This document shows, piece after piece, positions 17,919 to 27,279 of a stretch of DNA of 64,000 nt. Each line of letters opens with the position of its first letter. Position 1 is the stretch's first letter. The position numbers were made by a program, and so were the translations under genes. Source of the DNA: JAEUKH01 sp964447205 (lineage in GTDB: Bacteria > Myxococcota_A > Polyangia > Polyangiales > Ga0077539); assembly GCA_964447205.1 (NCBI GenBank), contig CAYUSB010000044.1, forward strand, positions 1 to 64,000, given 5' to 3'. The notes under the pieces are model-generated. The model was not told the origin of the DNA, made no database searches, and worked only from the letters and a program-made list of their open reading frames with translations.

Positions 17919-20900
17919 CTACACCGAGTCGCGGCGCTTGAGCAGGATGCCCACCCCCACCAGAAAGAGCACGGTCATCCCAACCAAGACCCCGTTGTGT
18001 ACGAGGGGGTCGTGCCAGGTCGTAAAACCCCACCCCCCCTTGCCCTCGACCGAGTTGGCAATCTCCTCGATGGCGCAGTTGTACTGATTGACCCCGTTGA
18101 TGGTGCGCACCCCCGAGCCGGGCGGGGCGCAGGTCTGGATACGCCAGGTGCGCTCCAGGGTGTCGCGCTCGGCCCCCATCACCCCCTCAAACGACCAGCG
18201 TGAGGGCATGGCGGCCATCACATACTTGAGCCAGCTCTTGTTGGTCATCGGGACCAGGAGCCCCCCGAGGACCACCTGCGGGATCAGGGCGATGGGCGTG
18301 AGGGCCATGGCCGCCTCCGAGGAGGTCACCACCGTGGAGATCAAGAGCCCGAGGGCCACCGCGCACATCGAAGACAGCACCATCGTGCCGAGCATCGGCA
18401 GGAAGGCATCGAAGGTGCCATTGCCCAGGTGCAGGACGTTGTACACGATGAGCAGGAGCACCGAGCACTGCACGATGCAGAGCATCGTCAGAAGCACGAA
18501 CTTCGAGAAGATGTAGTTGAAGATCGACAGATTCACCATCCGCTCCCGGCGATAGATGGCGAGCTCCGACACGATCTCCCGGGCGGCGTTGGACACCCCA
18601 AACCACAGGGCCCCGACGGTGAGGAAGAAGATCGCCCCCTTGAAGTCTTCGACATCCCGAAACCGGGTGTTGGTCATGCCCTGGCACGCCTGACCGAAGG
18701 CCGCGGCGTTGGACTGGACCGCCGCGGCCTCCAGGGTCATCACCTGGTTTTGACACCAGAAGTTGGGGGACCTGGGCGAGTTGGAGAACACCGCGGCCAG
18801 CAGGCCCCCGATGATGGGGGCCTGGGAGAGCATGATGACCATCCCGGCCACGTCGCGACGTTTGACGATGGCGTAGCGCGAGAGCAGCAGGCCAAACTGC
18901 CGGATGAGGGGCACCTTGGAGCGGGTGGGTGGCCGCTGCTGGCCGGGTTTGCCGGGCTCTCGACGGCCCGAGTACATCTGCCGGTAGGTGGTGTTGTTGG
19001 GCTGATAGAAGACCTTACGCCACTCCTGGGCGGCAGCGAGGCGGGCTTCGGGTTTGGTGGCGTAGCGCCCCGACTTCTCAAACTCGCTCTCGCGGGCCGA
19101 GAGCTGGTCAAACATGTCGCGGGGATTGTCGATGGGCTGGCCCTTGTACGACGCGAAGAAGTCGTAGCTGGGCTTGCCCGTGGGGCCGAAATACACGGGC
19201 TCGCCGCCGAAACCCATGATGAAGGCGAGGTTGAACTTCTCGTACTCTTCGCGGGCGGGCTGGTGAATCGTGACGATGATGGTCTTGCCGTACCGCTTGG
19301 CCAGGTTGGACAAGAGGTCGATCAGGGCCACCGTGTCGTCGGCCGCGAGGCCCGAGGTCGGCTCGTCGAGAAACATCAGGGCCGGGTCGGTCACCAGCTC
19401 GAGGGCGATGTTGACGCGCTTGCGCTGACCGCCCGAGAGCACCTTCTTTTCGGGCTTGCCGATCTCGAGATTCTTCTGGCCCTCCAGCGAGAGATCTTTG
19501 ATGGTCTGCTCGACCCGTCGCTCGATCTCCTCGTCCGAGTAGTCGGCCGGCAGACGAAACCGGGCCGAGTAGGTGATGGCCTCCTTCACCGTGAGCTCGG
19601 GGTGCAGGATGTCGTCCTGGGGGACGTACCCGATGCTCCCCCGCAGGGCGTCGTAGATGGCGTAGAGGTTTTCGCCGTTGATCCGGACCTCCCCCGAGGT
19701 GGGGCGGAGGTAGCCGTTGAGAACGGTCAGGAGGGTGGTCTTCCCCGCCCCGGACGGGCCCATGAGGGCGATGAGGTCACCCGGCAGGGCCTTGAAGGTG
19801 ACGTGGTTGAGGAGCTTCTTGTTCTTGGACTTGTCCTCGCGGTCGGGCACCTCGAGGAGCAGGTCGAGGGCCTCGATCTCGACGAGGTTGGCGCTTTGAA
19901 ACTGCTGGTTTTCCTGCTCGATGTACGCCGTGATGGCGTTACCCTGGAGGTCGACCACGACGGGGTACGGGCCGATGAAGATCTTGGTCTTGGGGGGGAC
20001 GGGCACGGGCGAGCCCGGCGACAGGCGCTGGCCGTTGACGTACGTCCCGTTGGTGCTGCCGAGGTCGCCGATGAGGAGGTTGCCGTCGGGCGAGCGCATC
20101 ACCGAGGTGTGCCGCGACGACACCTGGGGATAGGGGAGCACGATGTCGCAGGTGGGCAGGCGGCCGATCATGGCGATGGCCTTGCCGCCGCCGGACAGGT
20201 CGAAGGTGCCAAACATCGTGCGGTTGGGCGAGGCCGGGGCCCCTCCCCCCTGCTGCGACCCATGGCCCTGTTGGGACCCCTGGCCCTGAAAGGACACGTG
20301 CCCCGGTTGGGGGGCGTACCCCGGTTGGGAGGGGGGCCCCTGCGGCGGGCCATACCCTGGGGCCTGCGGCGCAAACGCCCCGCCCGGACCCGACGGCCCG
20401 TGGGGGGCTCCCTGGGCCGTGGGCAGGGACATCCCCGGCGGGCCCTGGGGCCCGACTCCGACCGGAGCTCCGGCCATCTCCAGCAGGACCTGCGCGGGGA
20501 TCCAGACGGCCCCGAGGGAGTAGCCCCCGGCCATGTCGAGGGGGACCGGGGCGTTGGCCGGGAGGCGCTGCGAGTTGCGGTCGAAGGTGCCGCTCTTGCT
20601 GCCGAGGTCGGTGAGGGTGCGGCTCTGCAGGTCGACCCGGAGGTGGAGGCTCGACACGGTGGGGTGAGACACCACCACGTTGGCCCGCGACGGGTCGCGC
20701 CCGACGACCACCTGGCCGGGGGCCGCGGTGGGCACGGCGGTGCGGTCGAGGAAGAGCTTGGAGATCTCCGGGGAGGTCAGCGGGACCCGGGCGTCGCCCA
20801 CGGTCACGTTGGCGTGAAATCCCTGGAGGGGCACCGCTTCGTTGGGCCCCAGGACGCGCCCATCGACGGTGGTACGACCCTGCCCGAGGTCTTGCAGGAC

Positions 20901-21011
20901 GAGGCCATCGCGCCACCTGAGCTCGGCGTGACGCGGGCCCACCCCGTTGCCCTGAACGGGCAGATCGCAGCCAGGGGCCGAGCCGATGATGAGAGAGGTC
21001 CGTGTCGGCAT
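17919..21011 (-). CDS. ABCG-type transporter with three N-terminal FHA domains
   Basis: 1030 residues from ATG 21011 (MPTRTSLIIGSAPGCDLPVQ). Three FHA-like modules come first: one at ~5-85, one around VVVGRDPSRANVVVSHPTVSSLHL, and one around IGRLPTCDIVLPYPQVSSRHT with DLGSTNGTYVNG. A Gly/Pro/Gln-rich linker separates modules two and three. The ATPase has Walker A GPSGAGKTT, signature LSGGQRKR and Walker B LMFLDEPTSGL. The C-terminal half is an ABC-2/ABCG membrane domain with about six or seven segments. The layout is that of ABCG half-transporters with FHA sensors, suggesting control by Thr-phosphorylated partners, plausibly the kinases of this genome. The substrate is unknown. It is unlinked to other transport genes. 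Confidence 0.93.
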   Translation of the reverse strand: MPTRTSLIIGSAPGCDLPVQGNGVGPRHAELRWRDGLVLQDLGQGRTTVDGRVLGPNEAVPLQGFHANVTVGDARVPLTSPEISKLFLDRTAVPTAAPGQVVVGRDPSRANVVVSHPTVSSLHLRVDLQSRTLTDLGSKSGTFDRNSQRLPANAPVPLDMAGGYSLGAVWIPAQVLLEMAGAPVGVGPQGPPGMSLPTAQGAPHGPSGPGGAFAPQAPGYGPPQGPPSQPGYAPQPGHVSFQGQGSQQGHGSQQGGGAPASPNRTMFGTFDLSGGGKAIAMIGRLPTCDIVLPYPQVSSRHTSVMRSPDGNLLIGDLGSTNGTYVNGQRLSPGSPVPVPPKTKIFIGPYPVVVDLQGNAITAYIEQENQQFQSANLVEIEALDLLLEVPDREDKSKNKKLLNHVTFKALPGDLIALMGPSGAGKTTLLTVLNGYLRPTSGEVRINGENLYAIYDALRGSIGYVPQDDILHPELTVKEAITYSARFRLPADYSDEEIERRVEQTIKDLSLEGQKNLEIGKPEKKVLSGGQRKRVNIALELVTDPALMFLDEPTSGLAADDTVALIDLLSNLAKRYGKTIIVTIHQPAREEYEKFNLAFIMGFGGEPVYFGPTGKPSYDFFASYKGQPIDNPRDMFDQLSARESEFEKSGRYATKPEARLAAAQEWRKVFYQPNNTTYRQMYSGRREPGKPGQQRPPTRSKVPLIRQFGLLLSRYAIVKRRDVAGMVIMLSQAPIIGGLLAAVFSNSPRSPNFWCQNQVMTLEAAAVQSNAAAFGQACQGMTNTRFRDVEDFKGAIFFLTVGALWFGVSNAAREIVSELAIYRRERMVNLSIFNYIFSKFVLLTMLCIVQCSVLLLIVYNVLHLGNGTFDAFLPMLGTMVLSSMCAVALGLLISTVVTSSEAAMALTPIALIPQVVLGGLLVPMTNKSWLKYVMAAMPSRWSFEGVMGAERDTLERTWRIQTCAPPGSGVRTINGVNQYNCAIEEIANSVEGKGGWGFTTWHDPLVHNGVLVGMTVLFLVGVGILLKRRDSV

Positions 21012-21112
21012 GGCGCGGGATGGTATCGAAACCTCCCGCCCTGTGAACCCCCTTCCGCCCTGGGTCGGTCGATCGCCCCCGCAGGGGCCCGAACGCAGTC
21101 GGGGTGACGGGG

Positions 21113-21709
21113 TTACTCGGTCTCGCCGGTGATCCGCAGACCCAGAAACAGGTTGGAGACCTCGAAGCGCGAGTAGGTGGCGTCGCCGTCGAGGTCGCCC
21201 GAGCCGATGGCGTAGTACCAAGGCCCCCGTTGGGCCATCGGGAGGCTCCCGTACCCGAGGTCGCCCGCGGCCCCGAGGGTCGGCAGGACCCCTGGGTTGC
21301 CCGCGACCGTCTGATACGAGTACCGGACAAACTGACGGGGCCGAACCCCGAGCTGACCCCATGCCCGGGGCAGGCCGATGTAGAAGTCGATCTTGCCCCC
21401 CGGTCCCGCCCGCGGGGCCCCCAGGGCCGGGTGCCAGTTGCCCCCGAGGAGCCCGGTGGTGCCCGCGTTGACGCCCGACAGGCCGAGGTCGTTGGAGGTG
21501 TCGGAGTAGGTCGTAAACTCGGCCCGATAGCTCTCCTGGGCCTGCACGATGCGGGTGAGGGTCTCGCTGGCCTCGACGGCCTGGGCCCGCCGCTGCTGGT
21601 GCATGTACGTCGGGTACGCGATGGCCGAAAGGATGGCCAAGATCACCACCACGACCATCAGCTCGATCAGGGTGAAACCGGTCTGTACCCGTCGGATCGT
21701 CGCCAGCAT
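21113..21709 (-). CDS. Type IV pilin-like / pseudopilin protein
   Basis: 198 residues from ATG 21709. The N-terminus MLATIRRVQTGFTLIELMVV has the class III prepilin signal: a short basic leader, cleavage G-F, E5 of the mature protein, then a ~22-residue hydrophobic helix (VVVVILAILSAIAYPTYM). The rest is a variable globular domain with ~150 residues, including ASETLTRIVQAQESYRAEF. The expected processing enzyme (PilD) and other pilus genes are not in the window, so this is an orphan pilin or minor pseudopilin. It is 101 bp upstream of the FHA-ABC gene on the same strand. Predicted to be assembled at the inner membrane and exposed outside. Confidence 0.85.
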   Translation of the reverse strand: MLATIRRVQTGFTLIELMVVVVILAILSAIAYPTYMHQQRRAQAVEASETLTRIVQAQESYRAEFTTYSDTSNDLGLSGVNAGTTGLLGGNWHPALGAPRAGPGGKIDFYIGLPRAWGQLGVRPRQFVRYSYQTVAGNPGVLPTLGAAGDLGYGSLPMAQRGPWYYAIGSGDLDGDATYSRFEVSNLFLGLRITGETE

Positions 21710-21869
21710 CGGGGCCTCGCGCTCCTGCGCGTCCACCGCCGACACCGGGTCTGGCGCAGGGTGGCCGCGGGGACAACAGTACGCCCCCGACACATCCCGG
21801 CGCAACCGCCCGGAGACCCCCGCGGCAAGGCCTCGGCGTCCTGGGGTCTGCTGTGCCATGCTCGGGCCC

Positions 21870-23666
21870 ATGGCGATTCTTTCTGCGCGCTCCCTCCGGG
21901 TCTCCCTCGTCGGCCTCGGCCTCGCCCTGGCCGGATGTGGCGACGAGGCCCGGCCCCCCGCCCCATTCTTCGACGCGGGCATGGTCGACCGCCCCGCCAG
22001 GGACGTTCCCCGACCGCCCGCCGATGCCCCGGCGGACGGGTCGAGCGATGTCGCGGCCTCGGACGGGGCGACCCCGACCTCGGGGTTTCGTAACCTCCGC
22101 CCGTCGAGCGGGGCCTTCGTCACCGCCCGTCGCCCGGCCTTCTCCTGGGGCCCCGCCCCCGGGGCCACCGGGTACCGGGTCGAGCTCTCCACCACCCGGG
22201 CCTTCGCGACCGTGGCCAGCAGCATCACGGTGATGGGGGCCACCACCGCGACCCCCGAGACCGACCTCGCCGTGGGGAGGCTGTGGTGGAGGGTGGTTCC
22301 GAGGGAGGGGGGGACCGAGGGGAGTCCGAGCGCGGCCTGGCCCGTGGTGGTAGGCCGGGCGGTGTCCGACCTCAACGCCGACGGCCGCAGCGACCTCGTG
22401 ATCGGGGCCAAAGGCCACGACTCGGTCTCGCCCAACGCCGGCCGGGTGTACGTCTTCCCGGGCGGACCCGACCTCACCCGCGACACCCGCCCGAGCCTCA
22501 CCCTCGACGGCGAGGCCGAAAACGACTTCTTCGGCCAGTCGGTGAGCAGCCGCGGCGACCTCAACGGCGACGGGGTGTGCGACCTCGCCGTGGGGGCCCC
22601 CTTCTCCACCCAACAGACGGGCAGGGCCTACGTCTTCCTGGGGGGGGCGAGCGCCTCGACCCGGCCCTCGAGCACCCTCTCGGGGGCGGCTCCCGGGGCC
22701 GACTTCGGGCGCTCCGTGGCCATCGTCGGGGACGTCAACGGCGACGGATTCGACGACCTCCTCGTGGGGGCCAGCTCCGCCCTGGCCGGCGGCGCCCCGT
22801 CCGGAAGGGCCTACCTCTACCTCGGCGGCGAACCCTTCGACACCACCGCCGACCTCACCCTCGACGGCGGAGCCACGGGCGACCAGTTTGGCCGGGTGGT
22901 CGCGGCCGCCGGGGACGTCAACGGCGACGGGTTCGCGGACTTCCTCGTGGGGGCGCCGCGGGCCGACGCCATGGGGGCCGCCGACAGCGGGGCCGTGTAC
23001 CTCTACCTCGGCGGGACGACCCCCGACGGCACCGCCGACCTCGTGGTGCGCGGGACCACCATGGACGACGTGCTCGGGGCGTCCCTCAGCCCCGGGGGCG
23101 ACATCCAGGGCGACGGCTACGCAGACTTCCTCGTGGGCTCTCCGCAGCGCATGCAGTCCGCGGGCAGCGTCTACGTCTTCGCCGGATCGCCCACCGTCTC
23201 CGCGACCCCCCAACGCACCCTCACGGGCACGGTCGGCGCGGGTCCGGGCGAGAGCCTCGGCCGCGCGGTGGCCGGAGCCGGGGACGTCAACGGCGACGGC
23301 TTCGACGACGTCCTGGTCGGGAGCCCCTTCTTCACCGTCAACGGCGAGCTGGCCGCCGGGCGGGTGTTTCTCCACCTCGGAGGCCCCAGCGGGCTGGTCG
23401 AGACCCCCGCGGCCACCTTCAGCGGGTCGATCTCCAACGACAACCTCGGCGACGCCGTGGCCGGGGCCGGGGACGTCGACGGCGACGGCCTCGACGACTT
23501 CCTCCTGGGCGCCCCCCAGGCCCCCTTCATGGGCCGCGGCGGGCCCGGGACGGCCTTCCTCTACCTCGGGTCGCGCGCGACCATCGGGGCCGCCCGCTGG
23601 TCGTACGTAGGTCGCTACGTGATGGTCAACAGCGACGACCTCGCCTCGGCCCTGGGCGGCCGTTAG
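21870..23666 (+). CDS. FG-GAP repeat (integrin-like beta-propeller) lipoprotein
   Basis: 598 residues from ATG 21870; an in-frame ATG four codons earlier is possible. Signal MAILSARSLRVSLVGLGLAL then A-G-C lipobox, followed by an Asp/Pro-rich tether. A fibronectin-type region (SFxWxPAPGATGYRVELSTT) precedes at least six FG-GAP modules of the form FGxSVAxxGDVNGDGFDDLLVGAP with GRAYLYLGG. The D-x-N-x-D-G-x-x-D loops bind Ca2+ in this family. The predicted product is a seven-bladed propeller held on the cell surface; family members take part in adhesion or protein contacts, but this one is unassigned. It is divergent from the pilin gene, with 160 bp in between. Confidence 0.88.
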   Translation: MAILSARSLRVSLVGLGLALAGCGDEARPPAPFFDAGMVDRPARDVPRPPADAPADGSSDVAASDGATPTSGFRNLRPSSGAFVTARRPAFSWGPAPGATGYRVELSTTRAFATVASSITVMGATTATPETDLAVGRLWWRVVPREGGTEGSPSAAWPVVVGRAVSDLNADGRSDLVIGAKGHDSVSPNAGRVYVFPGGPDLTRDTRPSLTLDGEAENDFFGQSVSSRGDLNGDGVCDLAVGAPFSTQQTGRAYVFLGGASASTRPSSTLSGAAPGADFGRSVAIVGDVNGDGFDDLLVGASSALAGGAPSGRAYLYLGGEPFDTTADLTLDGGATGDQFGRVVAAAGDVNGDGFADFLVGAPRADAMGAADSGAVYLYLGGTTPDGTADLVVRGTTMDDVLGASLSPGGDIQGDGYADFLVGSPQRMQSAGSVYVFAGSPTVSATPQRTLTGTVGAGPGESLGRAVAGAGDVNGDGFDDVLVGSPFFTVNGELAAGRVFLHLGGPSGLVETPAATFSGSISNDNLGDAVAGAGDVDGDGLDDFLLGAPQAPFMGRGGPGTAFLYLGSRATIGAARWSYVGRYVMVNSDDLASALGGR

Positions 23667-23694
23667 GTCCTCCTCCCCGGGCACCGACCGACCC

Positions 23695-24651
23695 CTACCG
23701 GCGCGAGGCCAGGTCGTCGAGGCTCTCGCCCGCGTGCACCCGACGGATGGCCTCGCCCAACAGGGAGGCCACGCTCACCACCTCGATGCGCGGGTCGCGT
23801 TTGTCGTCGGGCAGCGGGATCGAGTCGGTCACCCGCAGGCGCACCATCCGCGAGGCCCGCAGGCGCTCGACGGCGTTGCCCGAGAGGACAGGGTGCACCA
23901 CCGCGGCCTCGACGCTCGCGGCTCCAAGGCGCAAGACCATCTCCGCGGCCTCCAGGAGGGTCCCCCCGGTGGCGATCTCGTCGTCGACGATCAGGGCGTG
24001 CCGACCCACCACGTCGCCTGCCAGGGTGTGCGGGACCGCGTGCTCGTCGTCGCCGCTGCGCCGCTTGTCGATCACCGCGAGGGGGACCCCCAGCCTGGCC
24101 GCGAACCGCCCCGCGTCCTTGGCCTCGCCGATGTCGGTGGCCACCACCACCCGGTCGCCCGCGGCGGCCGAGCCCGCCAGGGAGGCGCAGAGGATCGGGA
24201 CGGCGGTGATGTGATCGACCGGGACGCGGAAGAAGCCGTGAATCTGCGGCGAGTGCAGGTCCATCACCAGCATCCGGGTCGCCCCCGCGGTGACCAGGAG
24301 GTCGGCCACGAGCCGGGCCGAGATGCTCACCCCGGGCTCATCCATCTTGTCCGAGCGCACATAGGGGAAGTACGGCAGGACCACCGTGAGGCGCCCGGCC
24401 CCGGCCCCGCGCAGGGCGTCGAGCAGGATCAGGGTCTCCATCAGGGCCTCGTTGACCGGGGGGCACGAGGTCTGGATCACGAACACGTCGCGGTCGCGTA
24501 CGGGGCCCTCGACCCGCACCTTGAGATTCTCGTTGGAGAAGCGGTTGAAGCGCACGGGCAGGAGCCCGAGCCCGAGGTGGGCCCCGACGGCCTGGGCGAG
24601 GAGCGGGTGGGTCGTGCCCGCGACGAGGACCGGGTCGCGATGGAGGTTCAT
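23695..24651 (-). CDS. Ribose-phosphate pyrophosphokinase (PRPP synthetase) homologue
   Basis: 318 residues from ATG 24651, like the ~315 of Prs. It should make PRPP from ribose 5-phosphate and ATP. Conserved elements: RFSNENLKVRVEGPVRDRDV (the family usually has F-x-D-G-E; here F-S-N-E-N), VLPYFPYVRSDK, MDLHSPQIHGFF, VIDKRRSGDD and the PRPP-binding loop ALIVDDEIATGGT. The catalytic Lys-Arg pair is kept in DKRR. Departure from the usual F-x-D-G-E box and from YxxYxRQDR suggests a divergent paralogue, so I withhold the symbol prs. It lies 68 bp downstream of the spermidine-synthase fusion, same strand. Confidence 0.85.
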   Translation of the reverse strand: MNLHRDPVLVAGTTHPLLAQAVGAHLGLGLLPVRFNRFSNENLKVRVEGPVRDRDVFVIQTSCPPVNEALMETLILLDALRGAGAGRLTVVLPYFPYVRSDKMDEPGVSISARLVADLLVTAGATRMLVMDLHSPQIHGFFRVPVDHITAVPILCASLAGSAAAGDRVVVATDIGEAKDAGRFAARLGVPLAVIDKRRSGDDEHAVPHTLAGDVVGRHALIVDDEIATGGTLLEAAEMVLRLGAASVEAAVVHPVLSGNAVERLRASRMVRLRVTDSIPLPDDKRDPRIEVVSVASLLGEAIRRVHAGESLDDLASRR

Positions 24652-24719
24652 GGTGGGTCCCTGAGGTACACCCTCCCCGCCGCCCTCGCCAGACTCTCTC
24701 CCGCCAGAGCCCTTCGGCC

Positions 24720-27095
24720 TCACAGCCCCGAGAGGGTGACCTCCGGGCCGTCCCCCGTGCCGGCCAGCATCCGGTCGGCGATACGAAACTCGGCCACGGG
24801 TCGGTCCTCGGTGTGCAGCGGGGCCCCCGCGGCGTACCGGGCGAGGGCCGCGGGCCCGGCCACGATGCGGCCGCGGAGGTCGTCGAGGGTGTACACCCCG
24901 GCGTCGCGCAGGGCCCGGCGGCTCGGTGCGTCGAGGCGCCCGGCCACCCGGGCCAGGAGGTCCTCGCGGTCGCGGGGGGCCTCGCCCGCGAACCCCAGGA
25001 GCAGGAGCTCGCGGGCCGCGGGGTGCGAGCGCAGGGCGAAGGTGTCGGGGAAGGCCCGGAGGAAGGTGGCCACCAGGCTACGCACAGCCCCCCGGTCGGT
25101 CTCGTAGAGCTGCACCCACGCGAGCATCCGTCCGCCCCGGGCGAGGCGGCTCCGGGCGAGGGCGAAGTACTCCGCCGTGAAGAGCGACGAGGCCCCGGAG
25201 ATCCAAGGGTTGGACGGGTGCGAGGCCACGACGTCGAAGGCCCCGGGAGGGCTGCGACGCAGGGCCATCCGGGCGTCGTCGACGACGTGGGTGACCCGCG
25301 GGTCACGGAGGGCCTCCGGGGCGAAGAGGGCCGCGGCCGCGAGGACGGCGGGTTCGAGCTCGACGGCGGTGACGGGGCCTGGGGAGGCGGCCAGGAGGGC
25401 CTCGGCGGACAGGCCCGTGCCCCACCCGACCACGAACGACCGACGCCCAGGAGGGCCCACCAGGGCGGGCAGAATCCCAGACAAGACCTGCGTCGGGAGG
25501 TCGCCCACGGGGAGCCTCGGGTCGCCCCCAGGGCCCGATCGTCGCAGGGGGCTGCGGGTGAAGACCGAGCCCTCGGCCTTGCCGTCGACCCGCAGGGCGT
25601 AGAGGGTGCAGTCGGGGCCGCTCGGGTGGCCGAGCACGACCACGGCCCCGAGGGCCCCGTCGCGCTGGAAGAGCAGGGTCCGGGCGGGGAGCCGGCGTTG
25701 GGGGCCGCAGGGGGCGTCGAGGGAGGCCCCGAGGCGCTCGCGGTAGGCGGCCACGCGGAAGGTTCCGGCCGAGAGCGAGGCGTGGTCCCAGCGGGGGGTG
25801 GCGAGGTGGGCGAAGAGGGCCGCGGCCACGGCCGAGAAGGCGGCCCCTCGGAGGCGGTGGGGTCCCGCCCCAAGGGCGGCCACGAGGGACAGGACCAGGG
25901 CCGATCCGGCCACGAGCAGGGCGGTGTCTTGCAGGCCCAGCCAGGGCACGAGCACGAAGCCCGCGAGGAGGGCCCCGGCGGCGTTGCCGAGGGTGGAGGC
26001 CAGGGAGGCCATGCCCGCCGCCTCGCCCGCGTGGGCGGCCGGAGCTCCCCCCGCAAACAACGGGAACATGGCCCCCACGTGGAACATCGGCGGCCCCACC
26101 ACCACGGCCAGGAGGCCCGCCCGAAGGAGGTCCGGTCGGCGCCCCGCCCGCACCGCCTCGGCGAAGAACCCCGGGGCCGCATGAAAGCACACCACCCCCA
26201 GCCAGACCGTGACGGCGAGGCCGAGGAGGTGGCCCGCCACCCGTCCCCACCAGGCTTCGGGATCGGCGGCGGCGGGCCTCCAGGCCGCCCGGGCCCCCCC
26301 CAGGGCGAGGGCCCCGACCACCGAGGAGGCCACCAGGGCGAAGGTGTACGCGCTGGCCCCGAGCTGGAGGGACAGGGCGCGGTTCCACAGGAGTTGCAGG
26401 GCGAAGGAGAGGGTGCCGACCCCGAAGGCGAGGCCCAACACCCGCGGGTCGCGTACGACGACCGCCGACTCCGCGGGCCCCGCGACACCCGCCTGGGCCT
26501 GGGGCTCCGCGGTCTGGCGCCCGGGGAGCCGCCACGCGAGCACGGCCACGACCGCGGCCACCAGCCCGAAGGCCGTCGAGGTCGCGGTCACCCCCCATCG
26601 CGGAACCCCCCACAGGGCCGCCGCCAGGGGCCCCGCGAAGGCCCCCGCGAGGTTGAGGGCCGTGAGACCCGCCACGCCCCGTTCGGTCTCGCCCCGCGAG
26701 GTCGTGACCAGGGCCGTCAGGGCCGGGAGGGTCGCCCCCATGGCCACCGTCGCCGGTCCCAACACCGCCGCCGCGAGCAGGGCCCTGCCCCCGAGCCCCG
26801 TGGCCGCCGCCGCGTCCTGCAGACCCGGCCACACCCGCGGGATGGCCACGGCCGAGGCCGCCACCACCCCCTCGGCCAGGGCGTACACCCGCCCCGGCCG
26901 GGAGACCCCCGCGAGGGCCCGACCCCCGAGCCAGGCCCCAAGCCCGAGGCCCAGCATAAACACCCCCAGAAGCACCCCCGTGGCCGGCTGCGAAGCCCCC
27001 AGGAGCAGGGTGAGACAACGGTGCCACACGGTCTCGCAGCCCAACGCGACAAAACCCGAAGCCAGATACAACGGCGCCACTCGACGGAACAACAC
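24720..27095 (-). CDS. Polytopic membrane protein fused to a spermidine-synthase-like domain
   Basis: 791 residues. The N-terminal ~450 residues hold about a dozen hydrophobic segments (MFS-like spermine/spermidine synthase fusion type: LYLASGFVALGCETVWHR at the start). The C-terminal ~330 residues are a Rossmann-like aminopropyltransferase-type domain: VVGWGTGLSAEALLA (SAM/dcSAM loop), VTAVELEPAVLAAA (acidic E after beta 2), VVDDARMALRRSPPGAFDVV and SHPSNPWISGASSLFTAEYF. Such fusions are common in bacteria but their reaction is mostly unproven. Polyamine synthesis or another group transfer at the membrane are both possible. Confidence 0.8.
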   Translation of the reverse strand: MLFRRVAPLYLASGFVALGCETVWHRCLTLLLGASQPATGVLLGVFMLGLGLGAWLGGRALAGVSRPGRVYALAEGVVAASAVAIPRVWPGLQDAAAATGLGGRALLAAAVLGPATVAMGATLPALTALVTTSRGETERGVAGLTALNLAGAFAGPLAAALWGVPRWGVTATSTAFGLVAAVVAVLAWRLPGRQTAEPQAQAGVAGPAESAVVVRDPRVLGLAFGVGTLSFALQLLWNRALSLQLGASAYTFALVASSVVGALALGGARAAWRPAAADPEAWWGRVAGHLLGLAVTVWLGVVCFHAAPGFFAEAVRAGRRPDLLRAGLLAVVVGPPMFHVGAMFPLFAGGAPAAHAGEAAGMASLASTLGNAAGALLAGFVLVPWLGLQDTALLVAGSALVLSLVAALGAGPHRLRGAAFSAVAAALFAHLATPRWDHASLSAGTFRVAAYRERLGASLDAPCGPQRRLPARTLLFQRDGALGAVVVLGHPSGPDCTLYALRVDGKAEGSVFTRSPLRRSGPGGDPRLPVGDLPTQVLSGILPALVGPPGRRSFVVGWGTGLSAEALLAASPGPVTAVELEPAVLAAAALFAPEALRDPRVTHVVDDARMALRRSPPGAFDVVASHPSNPWISGASSLFTAEYFALARSRLARGGRMLAWVQLYETDRGAVRSLVATFLRAFPDTFALRSHPAARELLLLGFAGEAPRDREDLLARVAGRLDAPSRRALRDAGVYTLDDLRGRIVAGPAALARYAAGAPLHTEDRPVAEFRIADRMLAGTGDGPEVTLSGL

Positions 27096-27212
27096 GCCCC
27101 CCGAGACTACCCCCGCCCCGTCCCGACCCGGGCAGTGAATACCGTCCCCCCCTGCCCTCGTCTGCCGGCCACGCGCGCGACCTCACCCCCTCCCCCGAGG
27201 CCGCCGAAGCAC

Positions 27213-27242
27213 TTGACCCGTCCCAGGGCGATCCCTGAGGAT
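27213..27242 (+). promoter_or_regulatory. Possible sigma-70-type promoter
   Basis: TTGACC at 27213-27218, 17 bp spacer, then a weak -10 (TGAGGAT, 27236-27242), ending 37 bp before the ATG of the secreted PPC protein. The -35 matches 5 of 6 consensus bases, the -10 only partly. The ribosome site AGGAAGG precedes the ATG. Confidence 0.35.
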
Positions 27243-27279
27243 GGCGCCACAGGGGTCCTCTTAGGAAGGCACAGCCACC

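Noticed and set aside
21012..23684. Upstream extension of the FHA-ABC frame to give a 1900-residue protein
   Set aside because: The extension is antisense to the FG-GAP gene and overlaps the pilin gene. The family start is at 21011 where the first FHA module begins.
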